A stretch of DNA of 16,835 nucleotides, taken from positions 1 to 16,835 of the forward strand of contig DDSO01000080.1 in assembly GCA_002343425.1 (NCBI GenBank), given 5' to 3'. Each line of letters opens with the position of its first letter. Within the stretch, counting starts at the first letter, position 1. This DNA is from Brevundimonas sp. UBA2388. GTDB taxonomy: Bacteria > Pseudomonadota > Alphaproteobacteria > Caulobacterales > Caulobacteraceae. Shown in pieces: positions 1 to 7,516 of this stretch. A model generated the notes under the pieces. That model searched no databases, was not told where the DNA came from, and saw nothing but the letters and a program-made list of their open reading frames with translations. A program made the translations under genes and the position numbers.

Positions 1-306
1 GAGGTTGGTCAGGATGGCGGCGAGATCGCCGGCCTTGGCCAGCACCGGCCCGGACGTGGCGCGGAAGTTCACGCCGAGTTCGCGGGCGACGATCTGGGCC
101 AGGGTGGTCTTGCCCAGGCCCGGGGGACCGAACAGCAGGACGTGGTCCAGCGCCTCCGCCCGGCCGCGCGCCGCCTCGATGAAGACCTTCAGATTGCCCT
201 TGGCCTGCTCCTGACCGACGAATTCCGACAGGGTCTGCGGCCGCAGGGCGCGGTCGTGGCCTTCGCCGGGAGCGGGCGCGCCGGAAATGATCCGGTCCTC
301 GCTCAC
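1..306 (-). CDS. ruvB: RuvB Holliday junction helicase, N-terminal part (gene runs off the left edge)
   Basis: RuvB is the hexameric AAA+ motor that drives branch migration of Holliday junctions together with RuvA. Only the first 102 codons are present. Reading leftwards from a GTG at 306-304, the protein begins VSEDRIISG, continues through [19 protein letters not shown] and carries the Walker A motif GPPGLGKTT, followed by [19 protein letters not shown], all typical of the RuvB ATPase domain. The start is fixed by context: the GTG overlaps the ruvA stop codon in a GTGA arrangement, implying translational coupling. The sensor and winged-helix domains lie outside the window. Identification is by recognised family sequence and is firm. 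Confidence 0.97.
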   Translation of the reverse strand, partial: MSEDRIISGAPAPGEGHDRALRPQTLSEFVGQEQAKGNLKVFIEAARGRAEALDHVLLFGPPGLGKTTLAQIVARELGVNFRATSGPVLAKAGDLAAILTNL

Positions 307-920
307 CGCCCCAGCTCCTGCAGGGCCGCGCGGATCACGGCGGACAGATCGGCCTCATCGCCCAACCGGATCAGCGCCTGATCGACCGCGCGGCGGGCGT
401 TGACCTCGGCCACGCCCAGACCCAGCAGGGCCGAGACGGCCTCGCCCGTGACGCTCGGCGTCGGTGGCGCGATCTCGGCATGCACGCCGGGCGCGCTCGG
501 CGTGAACGACGCGTCCCCCAGCGGCTTGCCCTTCAGTTCGGTGACGATGCGCAGGGCCAGTTTCGGCCCGACGCCGTTGGCCCGCGCCACCGCCGCCTTG
601 TCCTCGCGCGCCACCGCCGCAGCCAGCTCTCCGGGCGGCAGGACGTCCAGCACCGATAGCGCCGCCTTCGGACCCACGCCCTGGATGGCAGTCAGGGTGG
701 TGAAGGCCCGGCGCTCGTCACGGCTCAGGAAGCCGTACAAGCGCGGTCCGCTCTCGGCGTTCCAGTTGCTCTCGATATGCAAGGTCGCCTCGTCGCCCGG
801 CGCCGGCAGCCGCCCCAGCGTCCGCGCCCCGCAAGCCACCACATAGCCCACGCCGGCGCAGTCGATCAGACAGTGGTCCGCCTCGACCTCGGCCAGCACG
901 CCCCTCAGACGACCGATCAT
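303..920 (-). CDS. ruvA: RuvA Holliday junction-binding protein
   Basis: RuvA binds four-way DNA junctions as a tetramer or octamer and recruits RuvB. The 205-residue length is normal. Domain order is visible: an OB-fold at about residues 1-62 (MIGRLRG start, LYGFL at 61-65), two helix-hairpin-helix motifs ([13 protein letters not shown] near 79-91 and [18 protein letters not shown] near 115-132), a variable linker rich in Pro and Ala, and the C-terminal three-helix domain that contacts RuvB (about 155-205). The ATG overlaps the ruvC stop by four bases (ATGA) and the stop overlaps the ruvB GTG, so the three genes form one operon. One oddity: the loop that carries the paired acidic 'pin' residues in many RuvA proteins reads N-A-E-S-G here, leaving only one acid. 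Confidence 0.97.
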   Translation of the reverse strand: MIGRLRGVLAEVEADHCLIDCAGVGYVVACGARTLGRLPAPGDEATLHIESNWNAESGPRLYGFLSRDERRAFTTLTAIQGVGPKAALSVLDVLPPGELAAAVAREDKAAVARANGVGPKLALRIVTELKGKPLGDASFTPSAPGVHAEIAPPTPSVTGEAVSALLGLGVAEVNARRAVDQALIRLGDEADLSAVIRAALQELGR

Positions 921-1441
921 GCGGCGCCTCGCAACGCCGTGAGCAAAGCCCGCTTCCGCATCTGCGCATGGGTGATGGCCACGGCCAGCGCGTCGGCGGC
1001 GTCGGCCTTCACATCTCCGGCCGCGGGCAGCAGCCGTTTCACCATGAAGGCGATCTGGGTCTTGTCGGCGTGGCCCGCCCCGACCACCGCCTTCTTGATC
1101 AGGTTCGGCGAATATTCCGCCACGCTCAGCCCGTGCCGCGCCGGCGCCAGCATCACCGCCGCCCGGGCATGGCCCAGCTTCAGCGTCGAGACCGGGTTCA
1201 TGTTGACGAACACCTCCTCGATCGCCGCCTCGTCGCAGTCATGGGCGGCGCAGACTTCGCCCACGGCCTCGAGCAGGAACAGCAGCCGCTCGCTGAACGG
1301 CGCGGTCTCGGGCGGGGCGATGACGCCATGCGCGATCCAGCGCAGGCGCGCCCCTTCAGACGCCAAAACGCCCCAGCCGGTGCGGCGCAGGCCGGGGTCC
1401 AGCCCCAGAATTCGAGTCGTTCCGTTCGTCATTCGTTCCAT
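917..1441 (-). CDS. ruvC: RuvC Holliday junction resolvase
   Basis: RuvC is the dimeric RNase H-fold nuclease that cuts Holliday junctions symmetrically. The 174-residue protein shows the full acidic active site: D15 in [14 protein letters not shown]75 in AIEEVFVN, and D147 and D150 in [27 protein letters not shown] (85-96) is the usual family block. The ATG at 1441 is chosen because GAGG lies five bases upstream; an ATG at 1432 ([10 protein letters not shown]) is a possible shorter start. It is the first gene of the ruvCAB operon. yebC, its common upstream neighbour in other bacteria, lies about 6 kb away here. The promoter should lie in 1442-1620, shared with the divergent peptidase gene. 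Confidence 0.96.
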   Translation of the reverse strand: MERMTNGTTRILGLDPGLRRTGWGVLASEGARLRWIAHGVIAPPETAPFSERLLFLLEAVGEVCAAHDCDEAAIEEVFVNMNPVSTLKLGHARAAVMLAPARHGLSVAEYSPNLIKKAVVGAGHADKTQIAFMVKRLLPAAGDVKADAADALAVAITHAQMRKRALLTALRGAA

Positions 1442-1458
1442 TCATGCCTCAAACGAGG

Positions 1459-1477
1459 TTGACGAACAATGACCGGC
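1459..1477 (+). repeat. 19-base direct repeat, left copy
   Basis: TTGACGAACAATGACCGGC occurs here and again at 3084-3102, identical over 19 bases and in the same orientation; the bases immediately outside differ. The two copies bracket the first M20 peptidase gene, this copy lying between the divergent ruvC and peptidase starts. It begins with TTGACG, which resembles a sigma-70 -35 box, but no matching -10 element was seen. Confidence 0.85.
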
Positions 1478-1620
1478 GCCGGGGGCGTCGCCTGTTCCCT
1501 CCTGGCGCCGCCGAAATTCTGTTCGGACGCATCGGCGCCCCGCACGATTCATCAATTGCCGTTCCCTGGCTTGTCGGGAGACATCTGCCCTGTAACTTCG
1601 CGCGCATGGGAGAGAAACAG

Positions 1621-3045
1621 ATGAAGCTTGGCCGCTTGTTTGCATCGGGGGCCGTGGCGGCCTGCCTGTTCGCGGGCGCCGCTTCCGCCCAGACCCCGGC
1701 TGAGTCCGCCCCGGACCAGCTGGCCTTTCGCGAACTCTTTCGTGAGCTGATCGAGACCCGGTCCAGCCTGTCCGGCGGTGAATGCACCCTGGCGGCCGAA
1801 CGCATGGCGGCGCACCTCTGGGCGGCGGGATATTCCCGGGATGACGCACGGGTGCTGGTTCCGGAGAGCCATCCGAACGAGGGCGCCCTTGTCGCGGTGC
1901 TACGCGGTTCGGACCCCTCCGCCCCGGCCCTCCTGTTGCTGGCCCACATCGACGTGGTCGAGGCCAGGCGCGAGGATTGGGAGCGTGACCCCTTCGTCCT
2001 GGTCGAGGAGGGCGGCTATTTCTACGGACGTGGAACCCAGGACGACAAGGCGCAGGCCGCCATCTGGGTCGACACCCTGATCCGGCTGCGGGCGGAGGGT
2101 TTCCAGCCACGCCGGCACATCAAGGTCGCCCTGACGTGCGGGGAAGAAACCTCCGACGCCTTCAACACCCTGAGCTGGTTGCTGACCAACCACCGTGACG
2201 CTGTGCAGGCCGGTTTCGCCCTGAACGAGGACATCCGAGCCCGCCTGGACCCCGACGGAACCCGGATCGCCCTCGAAATCATGGCCGGAGAAAAAGTCTA
2301 TCACGACTTCCAGCTGGAGACGACGCACCCCGGCGGTCACAGTTCACGACCGGTTCCGGGCAACGCCATCTACCGCCTCGCGGACGGATTGAGCCGTCTC
2401 GACGACTACACCTTCCCGCTGGAGATCAACGGCACCGGCCGCGCCTATTTCGCCGCCATGGCGGACGTCACGCCCCGGTATGCGGACGACATGCGCGCCG
2501 TCAGCCAGGCGACACCAGACCCCGAGGCGGCGACCCGCCTGGGCGCCATTGATCCGGTCTGGAACGGCATGATGCGCACCACCTGCGTCGCGACCATGCT
2601 TGAAGCCGGCCACGCGCCCAACGCCTTGCCCCAGCGCGCGCGGGCGAACGTGAACTGCCGCATCCTTCCGGGTCACAGCGTTGCGGAGGTGCGGGCGGAG
2701 CTGGAGCGGGTCATGGCCGACCCGGGCATATCCGTGACGTCCACGGCCGTCCCCGATCCGGTCTCTCCGCCCCCGCCGCTGACGCCGGAGTTCCTCGAGC
2801 CGATCCGGCGCGTCGCCGGCCGCATGTGGCCCGGCGTGCCCGTGATCCCGACCATGAACGTCGGCGCCAGCGACGGACGGTTCACCAACGCGGCCGGCAT
2901 ACCGACCTATGGCGTCACCGGCCTGTTCGCCCATCCGGACGGCGGCGGGGTGCATGGCCTGAATGAACGCATCCGCATACGATCGCTCTATGAGGGCCGC
3001 GACTTCCTGTTTGATCTGGTGAAAATCTACGCCAGCGAGCCGTAG
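1621..3045 (+). CDS. Exported M20-family zinc metallopeptidase (first paralogue)
   Basis: This is a 474-residue member of the M20 amidohydrolase/carboxypeptidase group (ArgE, DapE and CPG2 relatives), which hydrolyse peptide or N-acyl bonds using two zinc ions. Residues 1-23 look like a cleavable signal peptide (basic start, hydrophobic core, ASAQ), so a periplasmic location is inferred. Conserved sites are in family order: H109 and D111 in LLAHIDVV, D141 in GTQDDKAQA, E175 and E176 in LTCGEET, HPGGHSS (236-242) in the lid domain, and H445 in VHGLNER. The ATG at 1621 has GGAGAG upstream and starts the signal peptide; the frame is open further upstream but without a credible start. It is a close paralogue of 4432-5901: over residues 101-177 a hand alignment gives 62 of 77 identities. 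The substrate is unknown. Confidence 0.93.
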   Translation: MKLGRLFASGAVAACLFAGAASAQTPAESAPDQLAFRELFRELIETRSSLSGGECTLAAERMAAHLWAAGYSRDDARVLVPESHPNEGALVAVLRGSDPSAPALLLLAHIDVVEARREDWERDPFVLVEEGGYFYGRGTQDDKAQAAIWVDTLIRLRAEGFQPRRHIKVALTCGEETSDAFNTLSWLLTNHRDAVQAGFALNEDIRARLDPDGTRIALEIMAGEKVYHDFQLETTHPGGHSSRPVPGNAIYRLADGLSRLDDYTFPLEINGTGRAYFAAMADVTPRYADDMRAVSQATPDPEAATRLGAIDPVWNGMMRTTCVATMLEAGHAPNALPQRARANVNCRILPGHSVAEVRAELERVMADPGISVTSTAVPDPVSPPPPLTPEFLEPIRRVAGRMWPGVPVIPTMNVGASDGRFTNAAGIPTYGVTGLFAHPDGGGVHGLNERIRIRSLYEGRDFLFDLVKIYASEP

Positions 3046-3083
3046 CGCCCGGTCGCGGTGTTTATCCGGTCACCCCCCGCGGA

Positions 3084-3102
3084 TTGACGAACAATGACCG
3101 GC
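3084..3102 (+). repeat. 19-base direct repeat, right copy
   Basis: Second exact copy of TTGACGAACAATGACCGGC, 1625 bases from the copy at 1459-1477. It lies between the stop codon of the first M20 gene (3045) and the stop codon of the minus-strand MgtC-type gene (3105), ending two bases short of the latter. Confidence 0.85.
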
Positions 3103-3104
3103 CG

Positions 3105-3797
3105 TCACTCCTCGCGCGGCAGTATGGAGAAGCGCGCGAGGCCCGCCTCGGCGCCGAGCAGGGTCACCAGTCCGTCGACGTCGATCGGGACCTGGCCCTT
3201 CACCTTCAGATGATGCTCGTGGACGGCGCCGTCGTGGCTCATCACATGGCCGAGGCGCACCACCTTCACCCCCTTGCCGCGGAACAGATCGCGGACGGCC
3301 TGGCCCGAAGGAGCCTCGCCGCGCTTCCAGCTCAGCGTCACGTCCATCACCCCGACGTGAGGCAGTTTGGCGTCGAGCACGCGCAGCACGGCCAGCACCG
3401 CCAGGGTGGCGCCCGAGCCGATCAGGGCCAGGTCCATCATGCCGACGCCGTACAGTACGCCGATGGCCGAGGTGACCCACAGCGAGGCCGCCGTGGTCAG
3501 GCCATGCACCGAAAAGCCCTCGCGGAAGATCACCCCGGCGCAGAGGAAGCCGATGCCCGTCAGCAGGCCGTGCGACATCCGGGTCGGGTCGATCACCACC
3601 GTCTGCCCCGGCAGGGAGCTGAAGGCCCAGGTCGACTGGTGCATCGCCGCCAGCATCAGCAGGCAGGAGGTCAGGCAGACAAGGATATGGGTGCGGAACC
3701 CGGCCGGGTGCCCGTGATAGGTCCGTTCGACCCCGATCAGACCGCCCGCGGTCATGGCCGCCAGAACCGGCCATACCAGATCCCAGTTCATGGTCAC
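3105..3797 (-). CDS. MgtC/SapB-family inner-membrane protein
   Basis: The 230-residue product carries the MgtC/SapB signature: GGLIGVERTYHGHPAGFRTH (18-37), matching the usual GLIGxERxxxGxPAGxRTH block, followed by hydrophobic helices near 35-52, 72-90 and 98-140. The remainder (about 145-230) is soluble and matches the position of the C-terminal domain of longer family members. MgtC proteins are linked to growth in low magnesium, acid tolerance and control of ATP synthase or magnesium uptake in other bacteria; the role here is not shown by sequence. No clear magnesium-sensing leader was recognised in the 69 bases before the start. The ATG at 3797 has CGGAG about 13 bases upstream; the second ATG (3791) is an alternative. 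It may be co-transcribed with the cupin gene upstream (gap 69 bases). Confidence 0.9.
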   Translation of the reverse strand: MTMNWDLVWPVLAAMTAGGLIGVERTYHGHPAGFRTHILVCLTSCLLMLAAMHQSTWAFSSLPGQTVVIDPTRMSHGLLTGIGFLCAGVIFREGFSVHGLTTAASLWVTSAIGVLYGVGMMDLALIGSGATLAVLAVLRVLDAKLPHVGVMDVTLSWKRGEAPSGQAVRDLFRGKGVKVVRLGHVMSHDGAVHEHHLKVKGQVPIDVDGLVTLLGAEAGLARFSILPREE

Positions 3798-3866
3798 AAA
3801 TTCGCTCCGCTAACTGACGAATCTTCAGCCTAGCGCCGGCAGAGCTTGTCGATCAAGGACCGTGGA

Positions 3867-4262
3867 CTACTCCGTGGTCTTGCCGTCGAAATGTTCTTCT
3901 TTCGCATCGGCCTCGGCCTTGGTGGCGCGGACCACGCCGTCGTGGTGCTCAGGCGGCCCGTAGAGGGTGTAGAGCGTCAGGAGAGCGTCGCCGGTATTGA
4001 TCACATTGTGCCGCGCGCCGGCGGGCACGATGACGGCGTCGTCGTCCTTGATCGGGGTGCGCTTGCCGTCGATCAGGACCTCGCCCGAACCGGACTCGAT
4101 GCGGAAGAACTGGTCGTGGTCCTCATGAACCTCCTCGCCAATCTCCTCGCCCGGCTTCAGGGCCATCAGCACCAGCTGCAGATATTTGCCGGTGTAGAGC
4201 ACGCGGCGGAAGTCGGTGTTTTCGGTGGTGAGGGTCTCGATATTGTCGACGAAGCCTTGCAT
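3867..4262 (-). CDS. Small single-domain cupin protein
   Basis: A 131-residue cupin. The two cupin motifs are present: H46, H49 and E55 in the stretch HEDHDQFFRIESGSGEV, and PAGARHNVINTG (80-91) with H85, together giving the usual metal-binding set. The fold and motif spacing resemble the small cupins annotated as mannose-6-phosphate isomerase-like, but length and lack of other domains argue against a true isomerase; function is unassigned. The start is well supported by AAGGAA six bases upstream of the ATG. The C-terminal 20 residues are charged (ATKAEADAKEEHFDGK). It is divergent from the second M20 gene and upstream of the MgtC-type gene on the same strand. Confidence 0.9.
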   Translation of the reverse strand: MQGFVDNIETLTTENTDFRRVLYTGKYLQLVLMALKPGEEIGEEVHEDHDQFFRIESGSGEVLIDGKRTPIKDDDAVIVPAGARHNVINTGDALLTLYTLYGPPEHHDGVVRATKAEADAKEEHFDGKTTE

Positions 4263-4291
4263 GGAAATTCCTTGGCCGGGGAGACGGTACG

Positions 4292-4310
4292 ATGCCGGTC
4301 AGATCGGCAT
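4292..4310. promoter_or_regulatory. Operator-like dyad between divergent cupin and M20 genes
   Basis: A perfect inverted repeat, ATGCCG, seven bases, CGGCAT, lies 30 bases upstream of the cupin start and about 120 bases upstream of the M20 start. It is positioned where a regulator could control both promoters. No regulator gene is adjacent, so the role is inferred from position and symmetry only. Confidence 0.3.
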
Positions 4311-4394
4311 TCGCAGGATGCGATTCAAGGAGCTGACAAGCGTTCCGGACCACCGCAACGGATGTGGAAGCCTGCTGTTCCGCCGCCGCCCGTT

Positions 4395-4426
4395 CCGGGC
4401 TAGCGTCCAGCCCGGTAAAGGAGAGA
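4395..4426 (+). promoter_or_regulatory. GC-rich hairpin abutting a strong ribosome binding site
   Basis: CCGGGCT at 4395-4401 and AGCCCGG at 4409-4415 form a perfect 7-base-pair stem with a 7-base loop. One base later comes AAAGGAGAGA (4417-4426), a strong Shine-Dalgarno sequence placed correctly for the ATG at 4432. The hairpin could affect ribosome access or mRNA stability, or be chance in GC-rich DNA. The Shine-Dalgarno sequence decides the gene start. Confidence 0.4.
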
Positions 4427-4431
4427 CATCC

Positions 4432-5901
4432 ATGTCGAGTTCAGGTGGAACGGTGGTCCTGGCGATGGCGCGACCGGTTCGCGTGGTGATCGCCCTGTTC
4501 GTGGCCGCGGCGGTCACCATCGCCTTCGGAGCATTCCGCGCCCAGGCCCAGACAGCCGACCCGCGCCCCGACCAGCTCGCCTTCCGCGCCCTCTATGAAG
4601 AGCTGGTCGAAACCAACACCACCCTGTCGGAGGGCAGCTGCACCCTGGCCGCGGAGCGTATGGGCGCCCGACTGCTCGCCGCAGGCTATCCGGCCGCCGA
4701 CGTGCGCGTGCTGGCCACGCCCGAACACCCGAAGAGCGGCAATCTCGCCGCTGTCCTGCGCGGATCGGACCCATCCGCGCCGCCCTTGCTGCTTCTGGCC
4801 CACATCGACGTCGTCGAGGCGAACCGCGCCGACTGGGACCGGGATCCCTTCACCCTGATCGAGGAGGGCGGCTATTTCTATGCCCGCGGCGCGGTCGATG
4901 ACAAAGCCCAGGCCGCCGTCTGGGTCGACACCCTGATCCGCCTCAAGGCCGAGGGCTTCATCCCGCGGCAGGACATCAAGATCGCCCTGACCTGCGGCGA
5001 GGAAACCCCGGACGTCTGGAACGGTGTCGAGTGGCTGCTGGAGACCCATCCCGACGCGCTCAGCGCCGGCTTCGCCCTGAACGAGGGCGCGCGCAGCCGG
5101 CTCGACGACGAGGGCAACCGTATCGCCCTCGAAGTCCAGGCCGGCGAAAAGGTCTATCAGGACTTCCAGCTGGAGATCACCAATCCGGGCGGCCATTCGT
5201 CGCGGCCCCTGCCGGACAACGCCATCGACCGCCTCGCTAACGGGCTCGTGCGTCTGTGGGACCAGCCCTTCCCTCTCGAGGTCAACGCCACGGTCCGGGC
5301 CTATCTGGTCGCCATGGCGGAGATCACGCCCGACCTCGCCGCCGACATGCACGCCGTCGCGGCCGAACGGCCAGATGCAGCTGCCGCCGGACGGCTGTCC
5401 GCCGCCGATCCCGCCTTCAATGCAATGCTGCGGACCACCTGCACCCCGACCATGGTCAACGCCGGCCATGCGCCCAACGCCCTCCCGCAGCGCGCCCGGG
5501 CTAACGTCAATTGCCGCATCCTGCCCGGACATACGGCGGCCGAGGTCAAGGCCGACCTGGAGCGGATGATCGCCGACCCCGGCATCATCGTGACCCCGAT
5601 CGGCGACGCCGATCCGGTGTCGCCGCCTCCGCCGCTGACGCCCGCCATTCTCGATCCAATCGTGGCCGCGGCGGCCCGGCAATGGCCGGGCGTGCCCGTG
5701 GTCCCGTCTATGGCCACGGGGGCCACAGACGGGCGCTTCACCAACGCCGCCGGCATTCCGACCTATGGGGTGACCGGCATGTTCTACGACCCCGACGGTG
5801 GCGGGACCCACGGCCTCAACGAGCGCATCCGCGTCCGCTCGCTCTACGAGGGCCGGGACTTCCTGTTCGATCTGGTGAAGGCCTATACGGCCCGGCCCTG
5901 A
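4432..5901 (+). CDS. Exported M20-family zinc metallopeptidase (second paralogue)
   Basis: A 489-residue M20 peptidase, paralogous to the gene at 1621-3045. The N-terminus has a long signal peptide: a 15-residue polar/basic lead, a hydrophobic core near 16-34 and a likely cleavage after AQA near residue 39, so export is inferred. Metal and catalytic residues are conserved: H124 and D126 (LLAHIDVV), D156 (AVDDKAQA), E190 and E191 (LTCGEET), the NPGGHSS lid motif and H460 (THGLNER). The start at 4432 is preferred because of the Shine-Dalgarno at 4417-4426; an internal ATG at 4465 would shorten the signal peptide. Differences from the first copy cluster in the N-terminus and lid, which could mean divergent substrates. 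The substrate is unknown. Confidence 0.93.
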   Translation: MSSSGGTVVLAMARPVRVVIALFVAAAVTIAFGAFRAQAQTADPRPDQLAFRALYEELVETNTTLSEGSCTLAAERMGARLLAAGYPAADVRVLATPEHPKSGNLAAVLRGSDPSAPPLLLLAHIDVVEANRADWDRDPFTLIEEGGYFYARGAVDDKAQAAVWVDTLIRLKAEGFIPRQDIKIALTCGEETPDVWNGVEWLLETHPDALSAGFALNEGARSRLDDEGNRIALEVQAGEKVYQDFQLEITNPGGHSSRPLPDNAIDRLANGLVRLWDQPFPLEVNATVRAYLVAMAEITPDLAADMHAVAAERPDAAAAGRLSAADPAFNAMLRTTCTPTMVNAGHAPNALPQRARANVNCRILPGHTAAEVKADLERMIADPGIIVTPIGDADPVSPPPPLTPAILDPIVAAAARQWPGVPVVPSMATGATDGRFTNAAGIPTYGVTGMFYDPDGGGTHGLNERIRVRSLYEGRDFLFDLVKAYTARP

Positions 5902-5992
5902 ATTCCGATGGAGCGGCCCGGCTTGATGCCACGCCGCCCCACGCCTTCGCCCGGGGTCAGGCGCGGGACAGAGGCCGGAGCGAGAAATCCCG

Positions 5993-6019
5993 GTCTTGTG
6001 GAACGGCGTCCCACAAGAC
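5993..6019. terminator. Hairpin between convergent genes, possible bidirectional terminator
   Basis: GTCTTGTGG (5993-6001) and CCACAAGAC (6011-6019) form a perfect 9-base-pair stem with a 9-base loop, between the stop of the second M20 gene (5901) and the stop of the convergent crescentin-like gene (6030). Position fits a shared terminator. Neither side has a clean run of T, so it may stop transcription weakly or protect the 3' ends instead. Confidence 0.5.
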
Positions 6020-6029
6020 ATGAGTCGCC

Positions 6030-7373
6030 CTAGCCGGTGATCGACTGCACCGTCGCCGGCGCCTTGGCCGGGGCGCGGGTGTCGGCCCCCGGACGCTCGC
6101 GTCTTGCAGCGTCGAGGGCGGCGGCGGTCATGGCCGAGTCCGCCCGGACCCGTTCCAGCTCTGCGCGCATGGCGGCGTTCTGCTCGGTCAGGGTCTGCAG
6201 CCGAGCCTGGTGTTCTTCCTGCGCCGCGCCCAATCGGGTCTGCAGTTTGGCGACGCGGTCCTCGCTCCGGCCCAGCGCCTTTTCCTGGGCGGCGAGAGAC
6301 TGGGTCAGACCCTCGGCGCGGTCGACCGCGGCCAGGCGGGCCGCTTCCATGGTGATCTGCCGCTGACGTGTTTCTTCCACGGCGGCCTCGAGGCTCTGGA
6401 TGCGCTCAAGCGCGCGGTCCAGCCCGTTCTGCGCCTCTTCGGCGCGGCGCTCGGACAGGCGGGCGGCAGCCTGAAGCTCTCCGAGCTGGATCGTCTGTTC
6501 GCCGTTCAGCGTCTCCAGACGCGCGGCGCGGGCGGCGGCGGTGTCGAGGCGCGCGGTCAGGGCCGCGTTCTCTGATCGGGCGGCCTCGACCTGATTCTCC
6601 ATGCCGCGCAGGGCGCGAACGCTTTCCGCCTGTTCGGCGGCCGCGCGGGCGCGTTCGGCGGTCAGTTGCCCCTCGATCGACGCAGCGGAACGGGCCAGGC
6701 CGGCGACCTCGACCCCCACTTCTTCGACACGGCGTTTCAGGGCGTCGTTCTCGTCTGAGACGAGGCTCAGATCACGGCGGGCCTGGGTGCGGGCGGCCTC
6801 GGCTTCGGTCCGCTGACGCTCGACCTCCTTCAGCTGGACCCGCAGGGCGTCCTGATCATTCTCAAGCTCGGCGATGCGCTGGGCGCTGTGGCGGCCCGCG
6901 GTCTCCAGGGCGCCGACCTGTGTCTGGGACTGGGACAGGGCGCTGCGCAACCGGTCCAGCTCCAGTCGGGCCTCCACAAGGGCGGCGGCCTGGTCCGCGC
7001 CCTTGGCCCGGCTTTCCTCCAGCCGGGTCTCGGCGGTGGCGAGCTCCTCGGCGAGGCGGCGGTTCTCGACGGTCAGCGGCTCGATCCGCGCGGCCATATC
7101 GGCATGGGCCGTGCGCAGGTTGATCAGTTCGATATGGCCGTCGCGCCGGGCCTGAAATTCCTCGGCGAGCGGCTCGCGCATCTGCTTCAGCAGCGGCTCG
7201 ACCATGCGGAACTGGCGCGCGAGGTCCATCAGCTGGTCCAGCCCGCCCTGGATGGTCTCGAAGCGTTCGCCGATCACGCCGGCCATGGCCTCGCCCGAGA
7301 CTGCGGCGTCGCCATTGCGGCCGCGCCCGTTCGCACCCGCGAGGGCGCGGTCAATCCTTGATAAAATCGTCAT
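6030..7373 (-). CDS. creS: Crescentin-like coiled-coil (bacterial intermediate filament) protein
   Basis: The 447-residue product is coiled coil for nearly its whole length (about 45-430), rich in Ala, Glu, Arg, Leu and Gln with heptad spacing. It resembles Caulobacter crescentin from memory of that sequence: a short basic N-terminus (MTILSRIDRALAG), then ERFETIQGGLDQL, VEPLLKQMREPLAEEFQARR and HIELINLRT, blocks with close counterparts at the same positions in crescentin, and later LDRLRSALSQSQ and AAQEKALGRSEDR. Length is close to crescentin (about 457). Crescentin assembles into a membrane-associated filament on one side of the cell and imposes curvature; its basic N-terminus is needed for that. 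The ATG at 7373 is chosen because of GGGGA seven bases upstream and the match to the crescentin N-terminus. An unrelated long coiled-coil protein is the alternative, but the conserved N-terminal blocks argue against it. Confidence 0.82.
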   Translation of the reverse strand: MTILSRIDRALAGANGRGRNGDAAVSGEAMAGVIGERFETIQGGLDQLMDLARQFRMVEPLLKQMREPLAEEFQARRDGHIELINLRTAHADMAARIEPLTVENRRLAEELATAETRLEESRAKGADQAAALVEARLELDRLRSALSQSQTQVGALETAGRHSAQRIAELENDQDALRVQLKEVERQRTEAEAARTQARRDLSLVSDENDALKRRVEEVGVEVAGLARSAASIEGQLTAERARAAAEQAESVRALRGMENQVEAARSENAALTARLDTAAARAARLETLNGEQTIQLGELQAAARLSERRAEEAQNGLDRALERIQSLEAAVEETRQRQITMEAARLAAVDRAEGLTQSLAAQEKALGRSEDRVAKLQTRLGAAQEEHQARLQTLTEQNAAMRAELERVRADSAMTAAALDAARRERPGADTRAPAKAPATVQSITG

Positions 7374-7448
7374 GCTCAGTCCCCAACCCGGAGCACTACG
7401 GCCGCGCCCACCCCGCGGGAGCCCGGTCCATCTGCGCCATTTTCCCAA

Positions 7449-7456
7449 CTGGTTAA
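7449..7456 (-). promoter_or_regulatory. CtrA half-site-like sequence upstream of the crescentin-like gene
   Basis: On the minus strand this reads TTAACCAG, one base from the TTAACCAT half-site known for the Caulobacter cell-cycle regulator CtrA, about 75 bases upstream of the crescentin-like start. No second TTAA at the spacing of a full site was found. A single short match may be chance. Confidence 0.2.
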
Positions 7457-7516
7457 CGCCAACGGGAATGGCTGTCGAGTGACGGTGTTACGTGAAGGGA
7501 CGCGCGAGGACGGCGG

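Noticed and set aside
1459..1490. A sigma-70 promoter starting at the TTGACG in the left 19-base repeat
   Set aside because: No -10-like element at suitable spacing; the same TTGACG in the right copy lies after a stop codon and drives nothing obvious.
1469..1624. A 51-codon plus-strand frame whose TGA overlaps the start of the first M20 gene and whose ATG is inside the 19-base repeat
   Set aside because: No ribosome binding site and codon use unlike neighbouring genes; a leader-peptide role is possible but unsupported.
4441..6021. A 526-codon open frame on the minus strand opposite the second M20 gene
   Set aside because: It lies entirely antiparallel to a gene with full family motifs, has no ribosome binding site, and is the kind of shadow frame expected in GC-rich DNA.
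7374..7448. A 25-residue N-terminal extension of the crescentin-like protein
   Set aside because: The added residues are Arg/Gly/Trp-rich and unlike crescentin; the ATG at 7373 has a good ribosome binding site.
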